DNA of 64,000 nt from CAWGXZ01 sp963826695 (lineage in GTDB: Bacteria > Pseudomonadota > Gammaproteobacteria > Burkholderiales > Burkholderiaceae_C), in contig CAWGXZ010000004.1 of the NCBI GenBank assembly GCA_963826695.1, positions 372,001 through 436,000 of the forward strand. The letters run 5' to 3'. The translations under genes were made by a program, and so were the position numbers. This document shows, in pieces, positions 49,217 through 57,747 of the stretch. Position 1 is the first letter of the stretch; each line of letters opens with the position of its first letter. The notes beneath the pieces are model-generated. The model worked only from the letters and a program-made list of their open reading frames with translations. It was not told the DNA's origin and did not search any database.

Positions 49217-50125
49217 ATGGCCAAGCTCGATCTCGACTGGATCGTCGTCTTCGTCGAGGTCTACAAGACGCAGAGCGTCTCGCGCGCTGCAGAGCGGCTC
49301 GGCATGCAACAGGCCAGTGCCAGCATTGCGCTGAACAAGCTGCGGCGGCATTTCGACGACCGCCTGTTCAGCCGTACGTCGAAGGGCATGGAGCCGACGC
49401 CCAGAGCCGAGATCATCTATCCCGAGCTCCAGGAAGCGCTGCTGCGGATCGAAAAGGCGCGTGGCACGCGCGGCGCTTTCTCGCCAGCCGATGCGCAGCG
49501 GGCCTTCCGGATCTGCATGACCGACATCAGCGAAATGGTGCTGCTGCCGAAGCTGATCAACCACCTGCAGAAAGCCGCACCGGGCCTGACGCTCGAAGCC
49601 GAGAAGATTTCGCCGGAGAGCCGGCGGGGGCTGGAGTCGGGCGAAATCGATCTGGCGGTCGGCTTCACGCCCGATCTGGAAGCGGGCTTCTACCAGCAGG
49701 CGCTGTTTGCGCAGAACTTCGTCTGTCTCGCTGCAGCCGACCACCCGCGCGTTCGAGCGCCGCTCAGCCGGCGCGCGTTCTCGGCCGAAGGCCACATCAG
49801 CGTCACCGCCTCCGGAACGGGTCACTCGATCGTCGACAAGGTGCTGGCCCGTCACCAGGTCGAGCGCCGTACCGTGCTGTGCGTGCCGAGCTTCCTCGGC
49901 GTGGCGCGCATCGTTGCGCAGACCGAGCTGCTCGTCATCGTGCCCCGCTTGCTCGGCCATGCCCTGTCGGCGCAGGAGCGGGTGCAGCTGCTCGAACCCC
50001 CGGTGCCGCTACCGCCCTACAAGGTCAAGCAGCACTGGCACGAGCGGTACAACGCCGACGCCGGGAACGCCTGGCTGCGAAGGACGATGGCGGAGCTGTT
50101 CTCCGGGATGGGATTGGACGCGTGA
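49217..50125 (+). CDS. LysR-type transcriptional regulator of the gentisate operon
   Basis: A 302-residue LTTR. The N-terminal winged helix includes SVSRAAERLGMQQASASIAL, followed by RLFSRTSKGMEPTP. The effector-binding part has the two-lobed layout with strands such as FRICMTDISEMVLLPKLI and GEIDLAVGFTPDL. It is transcribed away from the 3-hydroxybenzoate hydroxylase gene and probably activates that operon in response to the hydroxybenzoate or gentisate, binding the dyad at 49161-49189 (inference from position). Confidence 0.9.
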   Translation: MAKLDLDWIVVFVEVYKTQSVSRAAERLGMQQASASIALNKLRRHFDDRLFSRTSKGMEPTPRAEIIYPELQEALLRIEKARGTRGAFSPADAQRAFRICMTDISEMVLLPKLINHLQKAAPGLTLEAEKISPESRRGLESGEIDLAVGFTPDLEAGFYQQALFAQNFVCLAAADHPRVRAPLSRRAFSAEGHISVTASGTGHSIVDKVLARHQVERRTVLCVPSFLGVARIVAQTELLVIVPRLLGHALSAQERVQLLEPPVPLPPYKVKQHWHERYNADAGNAWLRRTMAELFSGMGLDA

Positions 50126-50147
50126 CCCTGGGCAGGCAGCAGCCCGC

Positions 50148-50579
50148 TCAGTGGTTGTCTTCGTCGGCCTTCTCCAGGCGCAGCCTCGGCGGTACCTGCG
50201 GGGTGCAGCGCCTTGCGCAGACCATCGGCTCGAGCTCATCGGTGCGCCCCATGCTGCGCGCAGCTTCGCGCACGTAAACCAGGCCGCGCAAGGGACCGAC
50301 GGCCCGGTCAGCGCATTCGATGCGGTCCTGCCGACGGTCGGTGTCGTCGAAGTGATAGACGCACGCGTCGTTCGTTGCGCGCAGACGGCCGTTGCGGAGT
50401 TGATGCACCGTGACGCGGATCGACTGGACCGACCCTTTTCTGCCGAGGAATTCCCCACCGTCGAGGTAGAGCCTGAACCCGGTACCGCCACGGCCCGTGC
50501 CAGCGTAATGCGCGCCGAACGAGGCAAAGGCGCTGGTGGAGGCCAGAAGCAGCCCGACGACAGCGGCGGCAGGCTTCAT
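50148..50579 (-). CDS. Small secreted protein of unknown function
   Basis: A 143-residue protein with a signal peptide (AAAVVGLLLASTSAFA). The mature part has a Gly-rich start (YAGTGRGGTGFRLYLDGGEF), then strands with VRVTVHQL-like sequence and four Cys (ACVYHF, RIECAD, VCARRC) that could form disulphides. No family was recognised. It lies 23 bp after the metallo-beta-lactamase-fold gene on the same strand and ends 22 bp from the convergent LysR gene. Confidence 0.7.
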   Translation of the reverse strand: MKPAAAVVGLLLASTSAFASFGAHYAGTGRGGTGFRLYLDGGEFLGRKGSVQSIRVTVHQLRNGRLRATNDACVYHFDDTDRRQDRIECADRAVGPLRGLVYVREAARSMGRTDELEPMVCARRCTPQVPPRLRLEKADEDNH

Positions 50580-50602
50580 GGCACGTTTGGCCCTGTCCAA
50601 CG

Positions 50603-52849
50603 CTACACCTGCGCCAGCGTGAACCGGTAGGCGCTGGTCGACGTGCTGTCCGGCGAAACGACTTCGATGGTGACGACACTGCCGGCCGCAACAGCGACGG
50701 TGACGCTTGCGCCTTGGGCGACGGCAACCCCGTTCACCTTCATCGAGCTGATGTTGTTGGACATTGCCGTCGGCTTGATCACGATGCTGGCGGTCCCGCC
50801 CGCAACGTTGATGGTGTAGGCGTAGGTCCACGGGTCGAACTTGTTCGTCACCCGATTGGGAATGCCGTTGGCCGGCGGTGCCCAATGCACATCGACGCCG
50901 ACGAGCGAACCACCGGCAATCTCGACGTTGCTGAGCACCGAATACTTCCTGAAGCCGTCGGCGGTGTTGTAGTCGATCGCCACGCCGCTGGGATAGGCCG
51001 TCGTGGGCGCGCTGAAGTAGTCGACCGGAGCGTCGAGGCCGCTGCCCAGCGGGTTGCCGACCGCCATCCAGTTCTTGTCGCGCCACATGTCGCCGACCAT
51101 GCTCATGCGCGAGTTGCGCGTCGTCGGGCTGGTCGGGTTGCCGAACCTGCCGCCGCGGATCGATGGCGCGCTCGCCGCGTCGCCGCGGTCGATGAGCTGC
51201 TGGAAGCACTTGACGAAGTTGTTGACGCCTTCGATTCTCACCGGCACTTCCTGGTGCGCGTTGGTTACCTCGGTGATCTGGCCGCTCGTGCTGCTCTTGC
51301 GGTAGTTCGCCAGCAGCTGCTGGAGCAGCGAGAGGAAGAGGTCGACCTTGACCAGGTTGTACTGGCTGGTGTCGGCGGTATAGGCCCGGTTGCAGGCGAA
51401 CATGTCCGAGCAGTAGACCCATCCCGTCTGGTTGACGATGACCGTCATCAGGCCGTGGGTGTGACCCGGCTGCATGTAGGCCGTGACCTGGGCATTGCCG
51501 AGGTTGAAGACGTGGCCATCGCCGATCGCTACCGCAGCCGCACCGGCGGCCTTGAAGTCGGCGCGGCTCGACGCGGTGATGGCCGCCTTCTCGATCGCCG
51601 ACGCGTGCAAGGTGATGCCTGCCGACGTGAAGTTGAAGATCTGCTCGGCGTGGTCGGGATGGTTGTGGCCGACAACGATGTCGTAAGGCTTGGTCGCCAG
51701 CGTGTCGATGAAGGCCTTCAGGTTGGCGCGATCGAACGCGTATTCGCCGGCGTCGAAGACGAGTCCACGGGTCGAGCCCTCGATGTAGAAGACAAAAGCC
51801 TGGAAGTACTCGGCCGGGTTGTTGATTTTCCAGACCGTCGGCGAGGTGTCGGTTCCTGCATGCGCCAGCCGGGCCTGGAACGATCCGGTGCGGGGCCGGA
51901 CGATGTTCCAGGTGAAGCTCTGGACGGTGCTGGCCACCATGCCGTCCTTCTTCGCCACGGCCTTCAGGCGGTAGAGGCGGAAGTCGGTGGTCGACGTGAG
52001 CGGATTGACGAACTGGAGCACGCCGTTGTTGACGAAGTCGTATTCGATGCCAGCGGCAGTGCTCGGGTCGGCGGGCTCGGTACCGTCGAAGGTGTAGGTG
52101 TAATAGAGCTTCGCGCCCGGAGTCGGCGTCGAGATCGTGACGTAGCGCCGGGGCGCCGTGGTTCCCGGCTTCGGCAGCACTTGTGGCGGGGCCACGCGCT
52201 GCGTGGTGATGTTGCCCAGGATCGTCCTGGCCTCGCCCGCCGTGAGCGTCGCGGACGGCGAGAACTGGGTGGCGCTGCTGCCGCCCATGTAGCCGGCTGC
52301 GACCAGTGCATTGACGCTGGCGCGCCGGCTGGGCGTGATCGAAGCGGCGTCGCCGAAGCCGGCGAGGGCGTTGCTGCTCGACGCCGGGATCTTGAACGCC
52401 TTGACGTAGATCTCGGCTGCCTCCTCGCGCGTGATTGGCTGCTCGGGACGGAAGAAGCCCGGGGCGTTGCTGACGACGTCGTCTTCGGCCGCGGTCTCGA
52501 TTTCCTTGGCATGCGGCGTGACGCCGATCTTCACGTCGGCGAAGGTCGGCTGGGCCAGCTTGTACGGGTCGTTGTACTCCGACGAATGCACCCCGTTGAA
52601 GTGCGACGAGATCGTCGCCACGAACGCGCCGCGGGTCAGCGTCGCTGCGTTCGGGTCTTGTTGAGGCGCGGCGTCGTCGCTGCCGCCGCACGCCGTGACC
52701 GCGGCAGCGGCGGCGGTCGAGGTCACCACCGCCGGCAAGCCGATCAGCTTGCCAAAAAGGCGGCGCGAGATTTTCTCGCCTTGGGAATCGGCTGCGGAAG
52801 GCTGCGCGTGCAGCGAGGCCGCGACAGCGCGCTTCGTCGGTTCGTTCAT
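50603..52849 (-). CDS. Tat-exported SLH / metallo-beta-lactamase-fold protein
   Basis: This 748-residue protein has a twin-arginine motif SRRLFGK near residue 30, a hydrophobic stretch and a lipobox-like TACGG, so it may be a Tat-exported lipoprotein. Residues about 70-215 contain two SLH-like repeats (LTRGAFVATI, ITREEAAEIYVKAFKIP). A chitobiase-like sandwich follows (ISTPTPGAKLYYTYTFDGTE). The catalytic core has the MBL motif HNHPDHAEQIF and later a metal-ligand-like PGHTHGLMTV. The C-terminus is a cadherin-like unit (VNGVAVAQGASVTVAV). MBL-fold hydrolases of this type act on diverse esters or lactones; the substrate is unknown. It starts 39 bp after the AroQ-like stop. Confidence 0.82.
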   Translation of the reverse strand: MNEPTKRAVAASLHAQPSAADSQGEKISRRLFGKLIGLPAVVTSTAAAAAVTACGGSDDAAPQQDPNAATLTRGAFVATISSHFNGVHSSEYNDPYKLAQPTFADVKIGVTPHAKEIETAAEDDVVSNAPGFFRPEQPITREEAAEIYVKAFKIPASSSNALAGFGDAASITPSRRASVNALVAAGYMGGSSATQFSPSATLTAGEARTILGNITTQRVAPPQVLPKPGTTAPRRYVTISTPTPGAKLYYTYTFDGTEPADPSTAAGIEYDFVNNGVLQFVNPLTSTTDFRLYRLKAVAKKDGMVASTVQSFTWNIVRPRTGSFQARLAHAGTDTSPTVWKINNPAEYFQAFVFYIEGSTRGLVFDAGEYAFDRANLKAFIDTLATKPYDIVVGHNHPDHAEQIFNFTSAGITLHASAIEKAAITASSRADFKAAGAAAVAIGDGHVFNLGNAQVTAYMQPGHTHGLMTVIVNQTGWVYCSDMFACNRAYTADTSQYNLVKVDLFLSLLQQLLANYRKSSTSGQITEVTNAHQEVPVRIEGVNNFVKCFQQLIDRGDAASAPSIRGGRFGNPTSPTTRNSRMSMVGDMWRDKNWMAVGNPLGSGLDAPVDYFSAPTTAYPSGVAIDYNTADGFRKYSVLSNVEIAGGSLVGVDVHWAPPANGIPNRVTNKFDPWTYAYTINVAGGTASIVIKPTAMSNNISSMKVNGVAVAQGASVTVAVAAGSVVTIEVVSPDSTSTSAYRFTLAQV

Positions 52850-52888
52850 GAGCTTGTCTCTTCGTCGGGTGTTGGAGGGCGGGCGGTC

Positions 52889-53338
52889 TCAGGCCGCGGT
52901 GGGCAGCAATGCGTCGGCAACCGCCCGGACCGCCAGCAGGTAGCCCACCGGACCCAGCCCGCAGATGACGCCGGTGGACACCAGCGACACGGTCGAATGC
53001 CGGTGCGGCTCGGGTCGCTGGTGGATGTTGGTGATGTGGACCTCGACCAGCGGCTTGCGGATCAGCTTCAGTGCGTCGAGCACCGGCACACAGCCGAACG
53101 AGAAGCCGGCGGGGTTGATGATCACTGCGGCGTCCTTCTGGAACGCCTCCTGGATCCAGTCGACCATCACGCCTTCGTGATTGGTCTGGCGGAAGTCGCA
53201 GCCCAGGTCGAGTTCCCCGGCAAGCTGCTCGGTGCGGCGCTGAATCTCGGCCAGCGTGGTCCGGCCGTAGAGATGCGGCTCGCGCTGGCCGAGCAGGTTC
53301 AGGTTCGGGCCGTTGAGTACGAAAAGCGGGTGCGGCAT
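52889..53338 (-). CDS. aroQ: Type II 3-dehydroquinate dehydratase paralogue
   Basis: A 149-residue AroQ-fold protein. It keeps the N-terminal GPNLNLLGQREPHLYG with the catalytic Tyr, the IINPAG turn, and VEVHITNIHQR with the catalytic His. The usual THTS segment, which supplies a substrate-binding His, reads SFGC here, and the following strand is changed. It may therefore act on another hydroaromatic acid rather than serve in the shikimate pathway. It sits between a TRAP receptor and an exported hydrolase under an IclR regulator, which favours a catabolic role (inference). Confidence 0.8.
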   Translation of the reverse strand: MPHPLFVLNGPNLNLLGQREPHLYGRTTLAEIQRRTEQLAGELDLGCDFRQTNHEGVMVDWIQEAFQKDAAVIINPAGFSFGCVPVLDALKLIRKPLVEVHITNIHQRPEPHRHSTVSLVSTGVICGLGPVGYLLAVRAVADALLPTAA

Positions 53339-53384
53339 GGAATCTCTCGCAAGGTGCGGTGGTGGAGGGCCGGGAAGCCCCGTG

Positions 53385-54392
53385 CTACTTGCGAATCTTC
53401 GCCAGCTCGTCGTTGTAGAGCTTGACCATCGCCGGGTCGTACGCCGCCGCCAGGCGGTCGGTCACCGGCTTGGCAACCTGCGCCATGCGCCGCTGCTCGG
53501 CGGCACTCAGTTCGTTGTACTGCATACCCCTCGTCTGCAGTTCGCCCACCGCCTTCTGCGCCGCGGCGCGGCTCACCTGCCGCTGGTAAATGCGGCTCTC
53601 GTTGGCCGCATCGTTCATCATCTTCTGCTCGGCCGGCGAGAGCCGATCCCAGAAGCGCTTGCTGACCAGCAGGATGTTGGCGGCATAGACGTGGTTGGTC
53701 GCGCTGACGTACTTCTGCACCTCGAAGAACTTGTTCGACAGGATGACGGCGAACGGGTTTTCCTGGCCGTCGACCGCTTTCGACTCGAGTGCGCCGTACA
53801 GCTCGGCAAAGGGCATCGGAACCGGGTTGGCCTTGAACGACCGGAAGGTCTCGAGGAAAACCGGGTTCGGGATGACGCGCAGCTTCAGCCCATCGAGATC
53901 CTCGGGCTTGGTGATCGGCCGCTTGCTGTTGGTGACGTTGCGAAAGCCGAGGTCCCAGTAGCCGAGCGCAACGAGCCCTTTCTCAGGCAGCCTGGCGAGC
54001 AGGGCGCGGCCGAAGGGCCCGTCGAGCAGCGCATCGGCCTGCGCATAGTTCGCCACGGCGAACGGGAAGTCGACCAGGCCGAATTCCTTGACGATGCCCG
54101 CCAGCGACGTCGTCGCCGGTGCCGACATCTCCTGCACGCCACCCTGCAGCGCCGACTGCTGCTGCATTTCGTTGCCGAGTGTCGACGCCGGGAATTCCTG
54201 CACCTTCATCTTGCCGCCGCTCTTCGCGGCGAGCAGCTCGCCGAAGCGCTTGACGCCGAAGCTGACCGGATGGTCGGCGTTGTTGAGATGGCCGAACTTG
54301 ATGACGCGCTCCGGCGTTTCCTGCGCCATCGCGGGCGTCGCCGCGCCGCAGGTCAGGGCGAAAAAGAGCGTCCAAAGGTTGCGACGTTGCAT
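53385..54392 (-). CDS. TRAP transporter substrate-binding protein (DctP family)
   Basis: A 335-residue protein with a signal peptide (LWTLFFALTCGAATPAMAQ). The DctP family pattern includes IKFGHLNNADHPVSFGVKRF, the substrate-arginine region LDGLKLRVIPNPVFLETF, and AVDGQENPFAVILSN. These receptors deliver carboxylates, including aromatic and sugar acids, to DctQM permeases; no permease genes lie in this window. It leads a minus-strand operon with AroQ and the MBL protein, opposite the IclR gene. Confidence 0.92.
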   Translation of the reverse strand: MQRRNLWTLFFALTCGAATPAMAQETPERVIKFGHLNNADHPVSFGVKRFGELLAAKSGGKMKVQEFPASTLGNEMQQQSALQGGVQEMSAPATTSLAGIVKEFGLVDFPFAVANYAQADALLDGPFGRALLARLPEKGLVALGYWDLGFRNVTNSKRPITKPEDLDGLKLRVIPNPVFLETFRSFKANPVPMPFAELYGALESKAVDGQENPFAVILSNKFFEVQKYVSATNHVYAANILLVSKRFWDRLSPAEQKMMNDAANESRIYQRQVSRAAAQKAVGELQTRGMQYNELSAAEQRRMAQVAKPVTDRLAAAYDPAMVKLYNDELAKIRK

Positions 54393-54441
54393 GGAATTTG
54401 TCTCCGCAGGGGTGGTGTTCGGCTATTCTGCGCAGCCATTC

Positions 54442-54463
54442 GGAACGTTGTTCCAAATTGGAA
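54442..54463. promoter_or_regulatory. Overlapping palindromes in the TRAP/IclR divergent promoter
   Basis: GGAAC-gtt-GTTCC (54442-54454) overlaps the perfect 13-bp palindrome TTCCAAATTGGAA (54451-54463). The arrangement, about 50 bp from the dctP-like start and 30 bp from the IclR start, fits an IclR-family operator controlling both directions. Confidence 0.6.
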
Positions 54464-54492
54464 TTCCGGTTTCAGTCCAGGGGAGGGCCGTC

Positions 54493-55284
54493 GTGACCAC
54501 TGCACTCGACCGCGGGCTGGCGCTGCTCGAGCAGCTGGCGTCGCTGCCCGAGGGGATGGCGCTCGGCGCGCTGGCGGACGAGCTGGACATTCCGCGCAGC
54601 GCCTGCCATCGCCTGCTCGCCGAGCTGCAGCGTCGCGGCTATGTACGCCAGGTGCGGGCGCACGGCGACTACGCGCTGACGACCAAGCTCGCATCGCTCG
54701 GCCTGGGCTTTCTCAGCAGCGCGGGCATTGTCGATATCGCCGAGCCGTTGCTCGATCGGCTGGCGAACGAATCGGGCGAGCTGGTGCGCCTCTCGGTTGT
54801 CGACGACGACCGGCTCGTCTGGGTCGCCAAGGCCCAAGGCTCGCGCAGCGGGCTGCGCTACGACCCCGACATGGGCCGCGACGCGCGGCTTTCGTGCACC
54901 GCCTCGGGACATGCCTGGCTGCTGACGCTGAGCGACGAGCGCGCGCTCGAACTGGTCGCACGGCAGGGGTTCGGCGCACCGAAGGAATTCGGCCCCAAGG
55001 CGCCGACCACCATCAAGGCGCTGCTCGGCTTTCTGCATGCGGCGCGCGTACGTGGCTACGCGATGATCGACGAGGTGTTTGCGCCGGGAATGGCCGCGAT
55101 TGCCACGCCGGTGATGCAGCGCGGGCAGGCGATCGGCGTCATCAGCATTGCCGGGCCGCGCATCCGCCTCGACACCGCACGCATGCAGGCGCTGGCGCCG
55201 GCCTTGCTTGCCATCGCCGCCGAGCTGGGGCCGATCAGCAAGGCGTCGACGCTCTTCGGCAGGCCGCCGCTGGGCCGGGCGTGA
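54493..55284 (+). CDS. IclR-family transcriptional regulator
   Basis: A 263-residue regulator starting at GTG 54493, which has a strong SD (gggaggg) 6-8 bp upstream; longer frames cross the divergent operator. The N-terminal winged helix includes LGALADELDIPRSACHRLLAELQRRG. The IclR effector domain has RYDPDMGRDARLSCTASGHAWL and ATPVMQRGQAIGVISIAGP. It probably represses or activates the divergent TRAP-AroQ-MBL operon, and perhaps the SMP-30 gene downstream, which starts after a 143-bp gap. Confidence 0.9.
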   Translation: MTTALDRGLALLEQLASLPEGMALGALADELDIPRSACHRLLAELQRRGYVRQVRAHGDYALTTKLASLGLGFLSSAGIVDIAEPLLDRLANESGELVRLSVVDDDRLVWVAKAQGSRSGLRYDPDMGRDARLSCTASGHAWLLTLSDERALELVARQGFGAPKEFGPKAPTTIKALLGFLHAARVRGYAMIDEVFAPGMAAIATPVMQRGQAIGVISIAGPRIRLDTARMQALAPALLAIAAELGPISKASTLFGRPPLGRA

Positions 55285-55427
55285 GACAGCAATGTCGCGC
55301 GTCGCGTGGCCTTCAGGGTGCGACGCACGCAGGCGCAAAAGCATCGATTTCTCGTTGTGGCGGCGCACGAGGTGAGCGCCGCCGCGAACCCTTCCCACCT
55401 CGCAACCCAGGCAAAGGCAGAACAGAC

Positions 55428-56531
55428 ATGAGACGAACCCTTCCGACACCCCGCCGCAACTTCGTCAAGGCCCTGGCCGCCGGTGGACTGAGCGCACTTG
55501 CCAGCAGGGCCGGCGCGCAATCGTTCGAGTTCCGGCCCAACCAGCGCTATCCCGACCCGTCGGTGTTGATCCTCGACCCGAGCTTCGCGAAGTACCGCAT
55601 CTACAGCAGCACCGTCGAGCAGGTCGGCACCGGCATGCGCTGGGCGGAGGGGCCGGTGTACTTCCCGGAGGGACGCTTCCTGCTGTGCAGCGACATCCCG
55701 AACAACCGCCTGATGAAGTTCGACGAGGTGAGCGGCCGGTTCACGGTGCACAAGGAAAACGTCAATTACGCCAACGGCAACACGCGCGACCGGCAAGGCC
55801 GCCTGATCAGCTGCGAGCATTCGGTCACCCGCCGGGTGGTGAGGACCGAGAAGAACGGCCGCATGACGGTGCTGGCCGACAGCTTCGAAGGCAAGAAGCT
55901 GAATGCGCCCAACGATGTGGTCGTCCGCTCCGACGACACGGTCTGGTTCACCGACCCGCTGTTCGGCATCAACGGCGAATGGGAGGGCTCCAAGGCCAAG
56001 CCCGAGCAGGCGACGACCAACGTCTACCGCATTGCCACCGACGGCAAGCTCACGGCGGTGATCACCGACTTGCTCAACCCCAACGGCCTGGCGTTTTCAC
56101 CCGACGAGTCGAAGCTCTACGTCGTCGAATGGCGCGGCACGCCGAACCGCAGCATCTGGAGCTACGACGTCGCTGCCGACGGCAGCGTTGCCAACCGGGC
56201 GAAGCTGATCGACGCGGGCGGCCCGGGCGCGCTCGACGGCTTTCGCGTCGACCGCGACGGCAACCTTTGGTGCGGATGGGGTTTCAGCGGCGCCTTCGCG
56301 CCGGAGGCCACCGAAGTGCCGGGCGGCATGCGGGCGCACCTGCCGCTGGCGCGCTCGGAAGACATGGACGGCGTCAAAGTCTTCAACCCGCAAGGCAAGC
56401 CGATCGGCTTCATCCGCCTGCCCGAGCGCTGCGCCAACCTCACCTTCGGCGGGCCGAAGAACAACCGCCTCTACATGACCAGCAGCCATTCGCTGTATGC
56501 GCTGTATGTGGAGGCCCATGGGGCGGCGTAG
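55428..56531 (+). CDS. Tat-exported SMP-30/gluconolactonase-family protein
   Basis: A 367-residue protein with a twin-arginine leader (RRNFVKALAAGGLSALASRA). The SMP-30 propeller shows GMRWAEGPVYFPEGRFLLCS (metal-binding Glu region), NAPNDVVVRSDDTVWFTDPLF, NPNGLAFSPDESKLYVVE and DGFRVDRDGNLWCG, matching the usual divalent-metal ligands. The family hydrolyses sugar lactones or related esters. Export suggests action on an external lactone. It lies downstream of the IclR gene on the same strand. Confidence 0.88.
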   Translation: MRRTLPTPRRNFVKALAAGGLSALASRAGAQSFEFRPNQRYPDPSVLILDPSFAKYRIYSSTVEQVGTGMRWAEGPVYFPEGRFLLCSDIPNNRLMKFDEVSGRFTVHKENVNYANGNTRDRQGRLISCEHSVTRRVVRTEKNGRMTVLADSFEGKKLNAPNDVVVRSDDTVWFTDPLFGINGEWEGSKAKPEQATTNVYRIATDGKLTAVITDLLNPNGLAFSPDESKLYVVEWRGTPNRSIWSYDVAADGSVANRAKLIDAGGPGALDGFRVDRDGNLWCGWGFSGAFAPEATEVPGGMRAHLPLARSEDMDGVKVFNPQGKPIGFIRLPERCANLTFGGPKNNRLYMTSSHSLYALYVEAHGAA

Positions 56532-56652
56532 GCCGCGCGGGACGAGAACTCCGACGCCCTATAACCAATAGGCCGCGCTGGAAGGGGTACCTGCTTCGGA
56601 ACCCGGTTCAACAAATAGCCCTGGTATCCAGAAGCTGATGTGTACCCATCAC

Positions 56653-57498
56653 TCATCGCGCAAGGAAGAGCGCCGGATCGACCGGAGTCGCATTCAGATA
56701 GACGCTGAAATGCAGATGAGCGCCGGTCACGCGACCCGTGGCCCCGACGCGGCCGATCTGCGCGCCGGCGTCGACCAGCTCGCCGACCGCGGGCTCGATT
56801 GCAGACAGGTGGCAGTACAGCGTTAGAAAGCCCTGACCGTGGTCAACGATCACGGTCTTGCCATTGAAGAAGTACTCACCCGTGTCGGCCACTTCGCCGG
56901 CAGCAGCGGCAAGAACCGGCGTGCCCGTGGACGCGGCGATGTCCATCCCGCTGTGCGGATTGCGCTTCTCGCCGTTGAAGATCCGGCGCAGCCCGAACGA
57001 CGACGAGCGCCGCCCCTCGGACGGACTCACGAGCAGCAGTGTCGTCGGCTCCCGCGACGCCGTAAAGCGGCTCGACACGCCCGCGAGGTGCAAGCGCTCC
57101 CGCTCATAGCGCGCTAGGTCCTGCGGCGACAGATCGACGTGCCGCGGCGCGACGGTCAGTCGCTGCTCGGCGTACCGCTTGGGCTCGATGCCAAAGGCGA
57201 TCTCGCGTGCCGCGCCGTCACCATCACGCACAGTCAGTGTCTGCCGCTTCTCCGGATCGGCAGCGAGCCCGATGCCGACGATGGCGATCCAGAACCCCTC
57301 CCGTTGGCGATCGGGCAGCACCATCGCACGGTGGCCGTCGAACGTTGCTGATGGTCGCTGCGCCGCGGAGCCGACCTCGACGATCGCGACGCCCCCGGGC
57401 ACAGCCGCAGCGCGCGGCAGCGTTGTCGATAAAGCGTGCGCGAGCCATGGTGTAGCGATTCCGGCCGCAAGCGATGCGAGAGCGAGACGACGATGCAC
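56653..57498 (-). CDS. Secreted M23-family peptidase (LytM-type)
   Basis: A 281-residue protein with a signal peptide (LALASLAAGIATPWLAHA). The N-terminal 150 residues form a beta-sandwich typical of proteobacterial M23 proteins. The peptidase domain has NPHSGMDIAASTGTPV (His and Asp zinc ligands), YCHLSAIEPAVG and GAHLHFSVYLN, so all three ligand motifs and the second catalytic His are present. It should cut peptidoglycan cross-bridges in the periplasm. It is a monocistronic-looking minus-strand gene. Confidence 0.92.
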   Translation of the reverse strand: MHRRLALASLAAGIATPWLAHALSTTLPRAAAVPGGVAIVEVGSAAQRPSATFDGHRAMVLPDRQREGFWIAIVGIGLAADPEKRQTLTVRDGDGAAREIAFGIEPKRYAEQRLTVAPRHVDLSPQDLARYERERLHLAGVSSRFTASREPTTLLLVSPSEGRRSSSFGLRRIFNGEKRNPHSGMDIAASTGTPVLAAAAGEVADTGEYFFNGKTVIVDHGQGFLTLYCHLSAIEPAVGELVDAGAQIGRVGATGRVTGAHLHFSVYLNATPVDPALFLAR

Positions 57499-57606
57499 GA
57501 TGCGGGCTATCGTAGCTGCGCCATGGGGCGCGAGCGTGGTGTTCGGCGGCGGGGGGCATTCGGCTTAAGACTGACACCGGTTACTCGCCGCTTGAGCCTG
57601 AAGCTA

Positions 57607-57747
57607 ATGACCACCCTGGATCAGGGGCTGGTCGAGCGGCTGAACAGCAGCGAGGGATTCCTCGCACTCGTACGGCGCGCTGTGAAGGACGTGTACCGCT
57701 ACTCGGGCCTCATCGAACTGCATTGGGATGACGACATCCCGTTCTGA
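57607..57747 (+). CDS. Short ORF with SSB-like acidic tip (hypothetical)
   Basis: A possible 46-residue protein from ATG 57607; the frame is open further upstream into the divergent M23 start. It ends IELHWDDDIPF. The last residues DDDIPF are identical to the C-terminal tip by which bacterial single-stranded DNA-binding proteins bind partners. No OB fold is present, so this is not an SSB. It could be a gene remnant or a small interactor. There is no convincing ribosome-binding site. Confidence 0.3.
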   Translation: MTTLDQGLVERLNSSEGFLALVRRAVKDVYRYSGLIELHWDDDIPF

